Notes under the pieces: model-generated
Seen by the model: the letters and a program-made list of their open reading frames with translations, nothing else
What the model was told of the DNA's origin: nothing
Databases searched by the model: none
Assembly: GCF_005377625.1 (NCBI RefSeq)
Contig: NZ_CP040098.1
Location: forward strand, 2,655,279 to 2,719,278
DNA length: 64,000 nt
Direction: 5' to 3'
Source of the DNA: Desulfoglaeba alkanexedens ALDC
GTDB taxonomy: Bacteria > Desulfobacterota > Syntrophobacteria > Syntrophobacterales > DSM-9756
Shown: piece by piece, positions 45,995-56,036 of the stretch
Layout: every line of letters starts with the position of its first letter
Numbering within the stretch: position 1 is the stretch's first letter
Program-made: the position numbers and the translations under genes

Positions 45995-46735
45995 TTAAGC
46001 CGTCTTTACCTTGATCTTAAGATGTTGAGCTCGCACCCGGTTTTTGGCCCCTAGAAAACGCGCCAGAAACTCGGTCCTGGGATTATAAAACAATTCATCC
46101 GGGGTATCCGTTTGCTCTATCCTTCCTTCGTTGAGCACTGAAACCCGGTCACCCAGAGAAATGGCCTCGTCCTGGTCGTGGGTGACATAGATTGTGGTTA
46201 TCCTTCTCTTTTGCTGGATATTTTTAAATTCACCCAGTATTTTCTCCTTGGTCATGGGATCCAGGTTGCTCATAGGCTCATCCAGAAGCAACACTTGTGG
46301 AGAAGGTGCAAGGGCCCTTGCCAAGGCCACCCGCTGCCTTTCTCCTCCGCTCAAATTGCTAGGATATCTCCGCGCAAGATCCGCGATATTCATCAAATAG
46401 AGCATTTCATTCAGTTTGGTCTCAATCTCATGGACGCACCTCTTTTGCATTTTCAACCCATAGGTGATATTAGAGGCCACATCAAGGTGAGGAAATAGAG
46501 CTAAATCCTGGAGCAGGTATCCGACATGCCTCCGGTTAACCGGTATCCTGTCTATCGACACCCCATCGAAAAGTATGGATCCCTCATACTCGATCAACCC
46601 GCTGACGATATTCAGCAAGGTTGTCTTCCCTGCACCCGTCGGCCCCAAAAGCACCATAAACTCCCCGTCCACAATCTTTAGGTTTATATTGCGACAGATA
46701 AAGTTGCTGATATTTCTCAGCTCAATGGCGGGCAT
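45995..46735 (-). CDS. NitT/TauT-type ABC transporter, ATP-binding protein
   Basis: 246 residues. Walker A GPTGAGKTT, signature LSGGERQRVALARAL, Walker B LLLDEPMSNLD, and switch histidine in THDQDEAISLGD. No C-terminal regulatory domain. It follows the permease with a one-base gap and is the last gene of the AT-richer nif block. Family transports nitrate, sulfonates, bicarbonate, thiamine precursors or metal-complex ligands; here the substrate is unknown. Confidence 0.92.
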   Translation of the reverse strand: MPAIELRNISNFICRNINLKIVDGEFMVLLGPTGAGKTTLLNIVSGLIEYEGSILFDGVSIDRIPVNRRHVGYLLQDLALFPHLDVASNITYGLKMQKRCVHEIETKLNEMLYLMNIADLARRYPSNLSGGERQRVALARALAPSPQVLLLDEPMSNLDPMTKEKILGEFKNIQQKRRITTIYVTHDQDEAISLGDRVSVLNEGRIEQTDTPDELFYNPRTEFLARFLGAKNRVRAQHLKIKVKTA

Positions 46736-46736
46736 A

Positions 46737-47489
46737 TCATCTCCATTTGCCTGTCAGCTTGTGTTCCATGTAAATGAAGAACCTCTCAAAGGATAGACAC
46801 ATCACCGACAGGACTATCAGGCATACTATGACAATATCTATCCTGATGAGGCTTTCGGCCCTCATGAGCAATGCCCCGATACCGGTGGGAATGGCTACCA
46901 TCTCAGCGGCTATTATCACCCGCCAGGCCATCCCTGCTTCGAGCCTCAAACCAGTACATATATTAGGAAGGGCAAGGGGCACAAGTATGGTGCTCAAGAT
47001 TCCTCCTTCAGATGCCCCCAAGGTCTTTGCGACCTTGATAAGATCCTTATCAACGGTCTTGATACCGGTAACGGTGTTATAAAGTACTGGAAAGAACGAA
47101 CAGATAAATATGATCATGATGGGAAGCATCTCACTTATTCCAAACCAGAGCATCAGGACGGGCAGCCAGCCCACAGCAGGAATAGGATAAAGCAGGCTAA
47201 AAATCGGATGAAATGTCTTATTTATACTTTCCTTATAGCCCATCAAAATCCCCATTAACAAACCGGCAATAGACCCGGTGATAAAACCGATCAGGACTCT
47301 GGTCAGGCTCTTCAAAAAGTTGGTCGGCAGAACTCCATTGGCGGTCAGATGATAAAATTCGTGCACGACCGCACTAAAGGGCGGGAAAAAGAAATGGCCC
47401 GGGATCAGCTCCAGTCTGGCTGCCATTTCCCAGATAAACAAAAAGACAAATACAGGGAACAGGCTGTAAGCAGCTTTTATCCTCTCCAT
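46737..47489 (-). CDS. NitT/TauT-type ABC transporter, permease
   Basis: 250 residues, about six membrane helices, SsuC/TauC/NrtB type. The EAA loop that contacts the ATPase reads KTLGASEGGILSTILVPLALP, followed by AGMAWRVIIAAEM. Separated by 66 bases from the binding-protein gene upstream. Confidence 0.92.
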   Translation of the reverse strand: MERIKAAYSLFPVFVFLFIWEMAARLELIPGHFFFPPFSAVVHEFYHLTANGVLPTNFLKSLTRVLIGFITGSIAGLLMGILMGYKESINKTFHPIFSLLYPIPAVGWLPVLMLWFGISEMLPIMIIFICSFFPVLYNTVTGIKTVDKDLIKVAKTLGASEGGILSTILVPLALPNICTGLRLEAGMAWRVIIAAEMVAIPTGIGALLMRAESLIRIDIVIVCLIVLSVMCLSFERFFIYMEHKLTGKWR

Positions 47490-47555
47490 TTAAGCTCCTC
47501 GTAATTAGCCGGGTGATTAGGGCGAAGGCTGTTGGATAACTTCTGCCTTCAACCT

Positions 47556-48584
47556 TTAGTCTATCCACCTGTTTACAAAATCCTCCGCCCTAAATGAGTC
47601 TTTTATGTATTCTAATTCAACGCATACCTCTATCGTTTTCTGGATTTCTATTGGATTAATAGCAGTAGTATTAACCAATCTTACCGTTAATGATTTAAAT
47701 ATTGATAAGGGAGTGATCACGATTTTGGAAGCCGCATCAATGGCTTTGACAGGAAATATCTTTTTCCCGGCAACCTGTAATTCTCCGGCAACAATCTCTG
47801 CTGCCTCTTCAGGATGACCATTGATAAATTGTGTTGCTCGCTCAGTAACCTTCACCAATTTTTCGACTATATCAGGATACTCATTTATGAGTTCTTCCCT
47901 TACCACCAAAACACTGCCCTGCATATTCAGCCAGAGATCTTCTGCCGTCAAAAATACTTTGAACCCTAATTCTTCTGCCATGGTGGGAAATTGCTCAGAA
48001 ATAAAAGCCGCATCCAATTGGCCCATTTTCAGGGCAAGAAGGAGCTCAGGGGGATTCATCCTTCTGACCTTTTTTAATATTTCCTTCTTGTCTAAGCGGT
48101 GTTTTTCTATCATCTTATGCAGGAGTGCATCAACGGGACTGCCTTCTCGAGTGCATCCAATACGAATGCCTTCCTTTTTCAGGTCGCCGATAGTCCTGAC
48201 TCTGTGAGGATTAACAACAAAGCCATATCCGTATTTATGGATTCCAGCTACAATCTTTATCGGCACATTGGCATTGGCCTTAGCAGTTATAGCCGGAATC
48301 AAACAGATGTAAGCGGCATCAATATCACCTTGCGCCAGAGCAACGGCAAGAGCCATGCCGGTTATATAGTATTCATACCTGGCAATGGTTAAGCCTTCCT
48401 CTTTATACCAGCCCTTTTTTCTGGCTATATGAGCACAGGCAGAATGAGTAGTAAATTCTACTGCTATGCTGATGGGCTTTGTTTTGGCAGAGACAGGATC
48501 TTCGCTGGATCTTCCACGAGCGAGTGCGATGGGACAAACAAGAGAAACCAGCAATACCAGAGATGTCGCCATCAGGCTTTTCAT
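47556..48584 (-). CDS. NitT/TauT-type ABC transporter, substrate-binding protein
   Basis: 342 residues from the ATG nine bases after GGAGG; a second ATG at 48593 lies too near it. Signal peptide (LMATSLVLLVSLVCPIALARG) with cleavage near ALA-RG. The body is NMT1/SsuA-like: HSACAHIARKKGWYKEEGLTI, GMALAVALAQGDIDAAY, GSPVDALLHKMIEK and a late LVRLVNTTA region. Substrates in the family are small anions or sulfonates. It starts only 20 bases after nifE, so it belongs to the nif operon. Confidence 0.88.
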   Translation of the reverse strand: MKSLMATSLVLLVSLVCPIALARGRSSEDPVSAKTKPISIAVEFTTHSACAHIARKKGWYKEEGLTIARYEYYITGMALAVALAQGDIDAAYICLIPAITAKANANVPIKIVAGIHKYGYGFVVNPHRVRTIGDLKKEGIRIGCTREGSPVDALLHKMIEKHRLDKKEILKKVRRMNPPELLLALKMGQLDAAFISEQFPTMAEELGFKVFLTAEDLWLNMQGSVLVVREELINEYPDIVEKLVKVTERATQFINGHPEEAAEIVAGELQVAGKKIFPVKAIDAASKIVITPLSIFKSLTVRLVNTTAINPIEIQKTIEVCVELEYIKDSFRAEDFVNRWID

Positions 48585-48603
48585 GCTGATCATCCTCCGG
48601 AAG

Positions 48604-49926
48604 CTATAGGTTTAGGCTTGCGAGTTTCCATACCGGGGCATGAACGGCATTATGGACACTAGCGGCAAGATTCAGAAACCCCTTGAAGCCCACATATGGG
48701 CCGGCACATTTGAGCTGTGGAAAGAGGCAGAACCCAATGCCGAATTTATGAGAAAGAAATTGTTCTTTAATGCCTCCCATAAAGACATCGGGTCTCAATT
48801 CATCAAGCAGGTGCTCCAGATCCTGTTCTGACGCATCGTCTATTATATAGGTGCCCGGGTTAACGTTCCGCCAGGCATCCTTATAAGTAGACGAATCGCC
48901 GAATTGAGAGCCTGTAAATGTTACCTCGATTCCCATGTCATCCAGGGCCTTGACAAGAGAGGCCATGCGCGCAGCTCCAAAAAAAAGGGCTGCTTTCTTG
49001 CCTTTGAGTCTAGGTAAAAGACGCTCGAGCCCAGGTTTTATGGCTTTATATTCTGTGGCAATGACCTTTTCAGCCTGCGATTCCAGACCGAAGTATTGTC
49101 CGATCCTGCGCAGGCTGGCTATGGTCTGGGAAAGTCCCAGGAAAGTGACCTCCAAATAGGGTATTCCATACCTCTTCTGAAGGCCCTCCGTCAAAAAGCG
49201 CGCTGAATTCTGGCATATAAGCAGATTGAGTTTTACCCTATGCGCAGCAGTGATTCCCTCATAATCCGCATGACCAGTAAAGACGCAGCGAACCCTTATG
49301 CCCATCTGTTCCAAAAGGGATTTCAAGACCATGCTCTCGCCATTGATGTTGTAGTCGCCGATGATGTTTACGTCGTGCAACCCCGCTTCCGTTCGTTCAC
49401 CCTGGCCGACCAGGTGGTCTAAAAGGGATTCAAAGGCGATCCTATGACCGCTTGCCTGACTGTCTCCTTTAAAACCCGGGCAGTTGACAAAGATGACCGG
49501 AAAGCCGAATTCCTTTTCCATCTCTTTGCAAATACCGGCTATGTCATCACCAATAATGGCCGCGCTGCATGTGGCATAAACAAAGCAATACTTTGCATGA
49601 GGCATGACGGCCCTTGCCTCTTTAAGTGTCCTTATAAGTCGTTTACCGCCGCCGAAGACGATATCCTTTTCTTTCAAGGCAGTGGAAAACACACGAAAGG
49701 GCCTGCCTCTCACGGTGCCGCCATAGTAGGCGCAACCCACAGGCCCGTGCACTATATGGATAGCGTCTTCCAATGGGGCGAGCATCCAGCGCGCCCCGTA
49801 AAATGCACAACTGCGCTGTGTGATTTTCCCCGGGGTAGATGGACGGCTGCAGAGGGGAAGATCGGCGCCGTTTTTCCTTTTTTGGACCAAATGGGTCCCG
49901 ATATTGCAATTTAGGCAATCGTTCAT
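48604..49926 (-). CDS. nifE: NifE-like nitrogenase cofactor scaffold protein
   Basis: 440 residues from ATG (GTG at 49935 also possible; AAAGG lies nine bases before the ATG). Its cluster cysteines C40 (SCAFYGA), C65 (GPVGCAYY) and C120 (YATCSAAIIGDD) match the P-cluster-type site of NifE, and a C in LLICQNSARF matches the cofactor-holding cysteine. At the NifD histidine ligand position it reads PQLKCAGPYVGF, with no histidine, as expected for a scaffold. An unusual CLNC pair sits at residues 4-7. NifE works as NifE2N2, yet nifN is absent from the window. Confidence 0.85.
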   Translation of the reverse strand: MNDCLNCNIGTHLVQKRKNGADLPLCSRPSTPGKITQRSCAFYGARWMLAPLEDAIHIVHGPVGCAYYGGTVRGRPFRVFSTALKEKDIVFGGGKRLIRTLKEARAVMPHAKYCFVYATCSAAIIGDDIAGICKEMEKEFGFPVIFVNCPGFKGDSQASGHRIAFESLLDHLVGQGERTEAGLHDVNIIGDYNINGESMVLKSLLEQMGIRVRCVFTGHADYEGITAAHRVKLNLLICQNSARFLTEGLQKRYGIPYLEVTFLGLSQTIASLRRIGQYFGLESQAEKVIATEYKAIKPGLERLLPRLKGKKAALFFGAARMASLVKALDDMGIEVTFTGSQFGDSSTYKDAWRNVNPGTYIIDDASEQDLEHLLDELRPDVFMGGIKEQFLSHKFGIGFCLFPQLKCAGPYVGFKGFLNLAASVHNAVHAPVWKLASLNL

Positions 49927-49955
49927 TTTATTCACGCCTTTATTCGGATAGAGAT

Positions 49956-51464
49956 CTATTGGTGTATGCGATCATCCGGGAATTTGCTGTCCAGGAGCGT
50001 ATTCACTATGAGGTCAAGCAGGTACTCGCCTCCCCGGTAGCCCACGTAGGCCCGGCGCTGGTAGCCGACGCGGTCGTATATTGGAAATCCGATACGCACC
50101 AGCGGCGCATTCGCTTCTTTTGAAATATTTGCAGCCTTGGAGTTGCTCAGGATCAGATCGATCTTGTTCTTTTTGATATATTCCTCCCATTCAAACATGT
50201 CGCTGCCGTTTAAGATGACCGGCTCGAAATCATATTCATGTACTGTCTCCCATACATCTTTGACAAACTGTTTGCTTTCCGTCCCGCTTCCAACGATTAC
50301 CGGTACCATGCCCAGTTCGCAGGAAAACCTTGAGGCCGCTGCGGCGATGTCAGGATCTCCGTATATAGCCACGCGCACGCCCATGGTATAGTGAAAGGTG
50401 TCAGCCATCGCGTCAATCAGGATGCCGCGTTCGTCCTTTATCTCATCCGTAATAGGCTTTCCTGTTATCTCCGAAAGATTTTTTATGAAGGAATCGGTGT
50501 AGCGTATACCTAAGGGCATTGGGCCAATTATAGCCGGCACCTTGAACCGCTTCTCAAGGTAGGTTGCGCCGGCTTCTCCTGCATCATGACAGAGGGCGAA
50601 TGTGGCCAGAGAGCTTCCCATATCGACAATCTCTTCAACCCTGGTGCCTCCCTTGGGATAATAGGGCATGGATTGGGGCAGGCGCAGAGGGCAATCAAGC
50701 GTTCCGGATATGTCAAACAGGATGGTACCCTCTATATCCATCAACTTAAGGATGTGTTTTATCTCCCTGATATCCCCGGGGGTGATCATGCCCGGGATGA
50801 TATTTACCTTGTTGTTCGGGGAGCTCCGTTTGGCCAGAGTCTTTAAAAATGCGGCGGACGCCCGGTTGTATCCCTCCACATGAGAACCGACAAAGCTGGG
50901 GGTATGAATTATAATGAACTTGACCTCATCAAAGATATCGGGGCCGAATTCCTCTTCCAGACTGTCTCGGGCCTCCTCCAGAAAACCTTCCATGTCGTCC
51001 CCGATGATCTCGCTTGAGCACACAGTGACAATGGCAATGACCTCGGGGTGGTAACGGATGATAAGATTGCGCAATCCCTCGATGAAGTTCTTCCGCCCGC
51101 CGAATACCGCCGTCTCTTCATGAAAGGAGGCCGTAGCGATAGAGACAGGCTCCCTGAAGATACGGGAGAAGGTATACCGTGGATAGGTGGTGCAACCCTG
51201 TGCGCCCTGGACAAATGGGATGCATTTATGGACCCCCACGCCCGCCCACAAGGCCCCAAACGGCATGCAGATGCGGCCTGGATCCATAACAAAGGATCTA
51301 TTTGATGAAGGAATGATATCCTGATCCGGCGCCTGATATTCAGGACAGATAGGCTCCTTTTCTATATACATTTGATCATATGTAATGCCCTCAATAGGGA
51401 TCTCGGGCAAGGCGTTAAGTTCTTCTATGGTGAGCCTTCCATTCAGTTTTAAAGATGTAGTCAT
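49956..51464 (-). CDS. nifK: nitrogenase beta subunit (NifK, Vnf/Anf-like)
   Basis: 502 residues from MTTSLKLNG, with AGGAGG six bases upstream and ten bases after the nifD stop. P-cluster ligands are all present: C66 (GRICMPFG), C91 (GAQGCTTY), C149 (VTVCSSEIIGDD) and S190 (HTPSFVGSH). FREPVSIATASFHEETAVFGG is the standard docking segment. The beta subunit pairs with NifD and holds one side of the P cluster. The N-terminal extension of Mo-NifK is short here. Confidence 0.92.
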   Translation of the reverse strand: MTTSLKLNGRLTIEELNALPEIPIEGITYDQMYIEKEPICPEYQAPDQDIIPSSNRSFVMDPGRICMPFGALWAGVGVHKCIPFVQGAQGCTTYPRYTFSRIFREPVSIATASFHEETAVFGGRKNFIEGLRNLIIRYHPEVIAIVTVCSSEIIGDDMEGFLEEARDSLEEEFGPDIFDEVKFIIIHTPSFVGSHVEGYNRASAAFLKTLAKRSSPNNKVNIIPGMITPGDIREIKHILKLMDIEGTILFDISGTLDCPLRLPQSMPYYPKGGTRVEEIVDMGSSLATFALCHDAGEAGATYLEKRFKVPAIIGPMPLGIRYTDSFIKNLSEITGKPITDEIKDERGILIDAMADTFHYTMGVRVAIYGDPDIAAAASRFSCELGMVPVIVGSGTESKQFVKDVWETVHEYDFEPVILNGSDMFEWEEYIKKNKIDLILSNSKAANISKEANAPLVRIGFPIYDRVGYQRRAYVGYRGGEYLLDLIVNTLLDSKFPDDRIHQ

Positions 51465-51474
51465 GGTATTCCTC

Positions 51475-52920
51475 CTAAATAAAATCGTTGTCCCTGACGA
51501 ATTTCCAGACAGGCGCGTAAACCCCCTGATATATATCCCTGGCAAAGTTCACCATGCCCCTGAAGCAGGCATAGGGACCCTTTTCATAGGAATGTGAATT
51601 TACTGTCGGCACCCCAAACTTGCGGCAGAGATATTTTTCCTTTAAGCCGGTGAGAAACAGGTCGGGCTTAAACCTCTCCAGACACTCCTCGATCTCGAAT
51701 TCATTGGGACTGTCCACAAGGAAAACACCGTCTTCCGCCCTGGCATTGATTTTTTCGTAGTCGTCATCATGGGCAAAGGTGCACATGCCAAAGACCACCT
51801 TCATACCTAATTCGTGCATAAGCTTCTGCCAGTGCCATACCCGTGGCCCGCCTACATAAATGCCCACTCTTTTGCCTGACAACTTTTCCCTGTAGAAATC
51901 TATGGCCGGAGATACGACCTTGAGTTCTTGTTCAATGATCTGCTCTGCCTTCTGCTTCATATCTTCAGAGCCGAAGAATGCGGCAACCTTTCTTAATGCC
52001 TCTGCTGTCTGCTCCAGGCCGAACAGACTTACGTTCACATAGGGGACCTCAAAACCTTCAACTAGCAGCTTAGAGATATAGGTGCAGGACCGCTGGCAGT
52101 GGAGTACATTCAGCTTGACATCAGGCAATTTCATTAAATTTTCAAGGCGCTCGCCGCCGGTAAAGACCAATACGACACGACACCCCAGCTTTTCAAAAAG
52201 AGGCTTGATATAAGCCAGATCCCAGTCCATATTGAAGTCGCCGACAATGGCAATGTCATACGGCCCCTTTTCCTCTTCGTTCATACAGGCTTCCGGGTGT
52301 TTCTCTCTATACTCCGTTATCTGTTCATAGAACTGGATATTGAAATGGTGATGCCCAATAGACTGGCTAACCCCGCAAAAGCCAGGAGAATCAAAAACAA
52401 ATACAGGCTTGCCGATCTCTTTTTGAACCCTTCGGGCCACAGCATGGCAGTCATCTCCGATAAGCCCGCTGGTGCACGTGGTAAAGATCAGGATGCCTCC
52501 AGCGCCCGGGACAAGACGCCAGGCCTCAAGGCATGCCTTTTCGAGCTTTTCCGTGCCCCCAAAGACCACATCCTTTTCCTGCAAGTCTGTGCTGATAGCA
52601 TGCCTGCGGTTATGAGAATCATTGCAGAGCACACCGGGACCTGCCCAGGAATAAATGGCCGAAAGATTCCTCCGGGTGCCCCACTGATACCAGGCGCATC
52701 CGGCCGGTGAATGGACTACCTGAATACAGTCGCCGATTGGTCCGCCAATGACTCCACGGCATCCGGCAAAGGCGCAACCGCGCTCAGTCATATCCCCGGG
52801 TATGGTTTTGATATTGTTTGCGGGGATATTGGGCTCTTTTCTGTTTGTGAGCGCATGATGCATATATCTCTCAGGTATAGTAATGTCGCATTTTAACTTG
52901 TATTCTTCTGGAATAGCCAT
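51475..52920 (-). CDS. nifD: nitrogenase alpha subunit (NifD with Vnf/Anf-like loop)
   Basis: 481 residues. P-cluster ligands C49 (RGCAFAG), C75 (SPAGCAWY) and C149 (TTCTSGLIGDD); active-site cofactor ligands C275 (LHCQRS) and H443 (NSHSYEKGPY); catalytic-site Q186 and H190 (GVSQSIGHH), V57 and R83. All correspond to essential residues of A. vinelandii NifD. The cofactor loop reads VGGPRVWHW (355-365), which is the form of vanadium/iron-only alpha subunits and not the GGLRPRH of molybdenum NifD, and position E380 of NifD is T381 here. The metal used cannot be decided from sequence. Confidence 0.93.
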   Translation of the reverse strand: MAIPEEYKLKCDITIPERYMHHALTNRKEPNIPANNIKTIPGDMTERGCAFAGCRGVIGGPIGDCIQVVHSPAGCAWYQWGTRRNLSAIYSWAGPGVLCNDSHNRRHAISTDLQEKDVVFGGTEKLEKACLEAWRLVPGAGGILIFTTCTSGLIGDDCHAVARRVQKEIGKPVFVFDSPGFCGVSQSIGHHHFNIQFYEQITEYREKHPEACMNEEEKGPYDIAIVGDFNMDWDLAYIKPLFEKLGCRVVLVFTGGERLENLMKLPDVKLNVLHCQRSCTYISKLLVEGFEVPYVNVSLFGLEQTAEALRKVAAFFGSEDMKQKAEQIIEQELKVVSPAIDFYREKLSGKRVGIYVGGPRVWHWQKLMHELGMKVVFGMCTFAHDDDYEKINARAEDGVFLVDSPNEFEIEECLERFKPDLFLTGLKEKYLCRKFGVPTVNSHSYEKGPYACFRGMVNFARDIYQGVYAPVWKFVRDNDFI

Positions 52921-52947
52921 CTCTTGCCTCCATATAGAATAGGATAA

Positions 52948-53823
52948 TCAGTGACTGCACAGAGCACAGGGTGCAGTATTGACGGTGGTATACGGATAAG
53001 GGCATGCCTCTTGCTGAACCTCTCTTCCTGGTTCCTCCCCGGGTACCCCTGCCGCATCGGCCCTGCATTGCTTGCAGAGATACCATTGGTTGATTATTGG
53101 GAGACATTGCGCTCGGACCCTGCTGATTTCGTTTGGCGCAGGCGAAGGCAGCCCGGAAAAAATGCCCAAAGGGATCAAAGGCATAATGTTCATGATATGG
53201 GCGCCTGCGTCCCTCATCTCTCGGGCAATCTCAACAACGTGGTCAGAATTGATACCCGGAATGAATACAGTATTTACCTTTACAAAAAATCCCATACGGC
53301 TGGCCTGATAAATCCCTTCCATCTGACGTTCCAGTAATATTCGGGCACCTTCCAGTCCGTGATAGACATGCCCCTTCCACATGACCCTTGTATATATTCT
53401 CTCGCCTATTTCCGGATTTACCGCATTGAGCGTTACCGTAAGATAATTCACGCCCAGTTCTTTCAGAAGCGGAAGCTTATCTGCGAGCAGTAGTCCGTTG
53501 GTACTCAGACACTTTGTTAGACCCGGGAAATACTCTTTGACGAGGGCAAAGGTCTCGAATGTGGCCTCGTTGGCCAGAGGATCACCCGGACCGGCAACGG
53601 CGGCAATCTGAATACGAGGTTCAAGGGTAAGCGCCTGTTTCAGGCGGCTTAATGCCTTGCTTGGCCTGATGACTTCCTGGGTGATACCCGGACGATTCTC
53701 AAGCGCGCCTACACTTCGCACACAATAACCGCATCTAATATTGCAAGTAGGAGCGACCGGCAGGTGAATCCGACCAATCTGGAAATGCGCCTCCGGGTCA
53801 TAACAGGGATGTGCTAACCACAT
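52948..53823 (-). CDS. nifB: NifB radical-SAM cofactor assembly protein
   Basis: 291 residues from MWLAHPCYD with AAAGGAG before the ATG. Makes the NifB-co (Fe8S9C) precursor. Radical-SAM ligands C27-C31-C34 (TCNIRCGYC); the auxiliary-cluster residues HPC (5-7), and CKQCRADAAG near the C-terminus; AGPGDPLAN and NIMPLIPLGIF complete the family pattern. It has no NifX domain, so it is the short, archaeal/clostridial-type form. The tail ends in CPYPYTT and CALCSH, an extra cysteine cluster. Position between nifI2 and nifD is unusual. Confidence 0.9.
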   Translation of the reverse strand: MWLAHPCYDPEAHFQIGRIHLPVAPTCNIRCGYCVRSVGALENRPGITQEVIRPSKALSRLKQALTLEPRIQIAAVAGPGDPLANEATFETFALVKEYFPGLTKCLSTNGLLLADKLPLLKELGVNYLTVTLNAVNPEIGERIYTRVMWKGHVYHGLEGARILLERQMEGIYQASRMGFFVKVNTVFIPGINSDHVVEIAREMRDAGAHIMNIMPLIPLGIFSGLPSPAPNEISRVRAQCLPIINQWYLCKQCRADAAGVPGEEPGREVQQEACPYPYTTVNTAPCALCSH

Positions 53824-53834
53824 GGTTTCTCCTT

Positions 53835-54212
53835 TCACGCAAGAGCTTGAGCGCCCTTTTCTCCTGTCCTGATCCGGAGCGCTTCTTCCACCGGGCAGAC
53901 AAAGATGCGCCCATCGCCGTAATGACCGGTCTGATTGGCCTGAATAATTGTATCTACTATCCTGGTGATGTCTTCATCATCCACGACCAGATACAAAAGG
54001 CGTTTAGGGATATATTTCATGCCACCATGTTTAGCCATTTGACTGACTTCCGGACTTACTGAAAAACTTACTTCATCGACAATGCCTTTCTGTTTTCCCC
54101 GGCCAAACACCCTGTAGTTAAAGACGGTAATTGATGGAAAGCCAATCTCTTCCAAGGCCTTTTTGGTACTGTAGACCTTGTTTACCCGGATAATCGCGTA
54201 GATTTCCTTCAT
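53835..54212 (-). CDS. nifI2: PII-like regulator NifI2
   Basis: 125 residues of the GlnB superfamily. Contains the T-loop region GRGKQKGIVDEVSFSV and GDGRIFVCPVEEALRIRTGEKG. NifI1/NifI2 bind the nitrogenase in response to 2-oxoglutarate and ATP and switch its activity off when fixed nitrogen is plentiful. Position after nifI1 is standard. Its stop lies 12 bases before the nifB ATG. Confidence 0.93.
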   Translation of the reverse strand: MKEIYAIIRVNKVYSTKKALEEIGFPSITVFNYRVFGRGKQKGIVDEVSFSVSPEVSQMAKHGGMKYIPKRLLYLVVDDEDITRIVDTIIQANQTGHYGDGRIFVCPVEEALRIRTGEKGAQALA

Positions 54213-54221
54213 CTGCTCCCC

Positions 54222-54539
54222 CTACATCCCCTTGGCGCCGGTCCTGATCGTATAGGCCTCTTCAACCGGCGTAATAAATATTTTTCCGTCGCCAAAATGA
54301 CCTGTTCGCCCCTTTTCTATAATGGTATTTGCGATTTTATCCACCTTATCATCGTCTGTTACGATCATAAGCATCGTCTTAGGCAATTCGTCATAATGAA
54401 TACCGCCGACATCCAGTCCCTTTTGTTTGCCCCTTCCAACCACATCTATCTTGGTAAGCGCGACAAAACCTTCTTCAGCCAGGGCATCTACGACTTCTTC
54501 CACCTTCTCGGGCCTAACGATTCCCTTTATCATCTTCAT
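54222..54539 (-). CDS. nifI1: PII-like regulator NifI1
   Basis: 105 residues. Motifs VVGRGKQKGLDVGG (T loop) and GDGKIFITPVEEAYTIRTG. Forms a heterohexamer with NifI2 that inhibits the dinitrogenase. It follows nifH by about 90 bases on the same strand; nifI1-nifI2 between nifH and nifD is typical of methanogens and anaerobic bacteria. Confidence 0.93.
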   Translation of the reverse strand: MKMIKGIVRPEKVEEVVDALAEEGFVALTKIDVVGRGKQKGLDVGGIHYDELPKTMLMIVTDDDKVDKIANTIIEKGRTGHFGDGKIFITPVEEAYTIRTGAKGM

Positions 54540-54632
54540 ATTTTTCTCCTGGTCTAGATTGATATGTTCAGGGTTGACAACCTCTGAGCCTATGAACCTT
54601 GAACGGTGAACCTTTTTCCCAATTTCCGCGGT

Positions 54633-55809
<1,177 letters not shown>

Positions 55810-55823
55810 ATGGAGGATCGGAT

Positions 55824-56036
55824 GATGCAATGTTCCGAAGAGGGTAAAGAAGCTGTTCTGAAAAAAATAATACCGCCACACAACCCGTCGATCATCGAGC
55901 CGGCCAGGGAGGAAGGCATCATCGAGGCGACTCTGTACCTTTGGCGTCGGCAGGCGCGCGAGCGGGGCCTGTTGCTGCCGGACTCGGATAGGGTGCCCGA
56001 CGTGTGGAGCGCGCGGGACAAGTTCAATGCCGTTAG
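55824..56036 (+). pseudogene. N-terminal half of IS3-family orfA
   Basis: In frame from MMQCSEEGKEAVLKKIIPPHN to WSARDKFNAV, the helix-turn-helix part (IIEPAREEGIIEATLYLWRRQA) of an IS3-family OrfA. It ends abruptly at 56036 against an OB-fold gene fragment. The matching C-terminal half, starting VDSAGMNEAE, is at 23.88 kb. Confidence 0.75.

Noticed and set aside
51475-52920. Loss of the NifD histidine cofactor ligand
   Set aside because: At first GPYA seemed to replace the ligand of GPYH, but the ligand (A. vinelandii H442) lies in the preceding MHSWD segment, and the equivalent NSHSY histidine (H443) is present.
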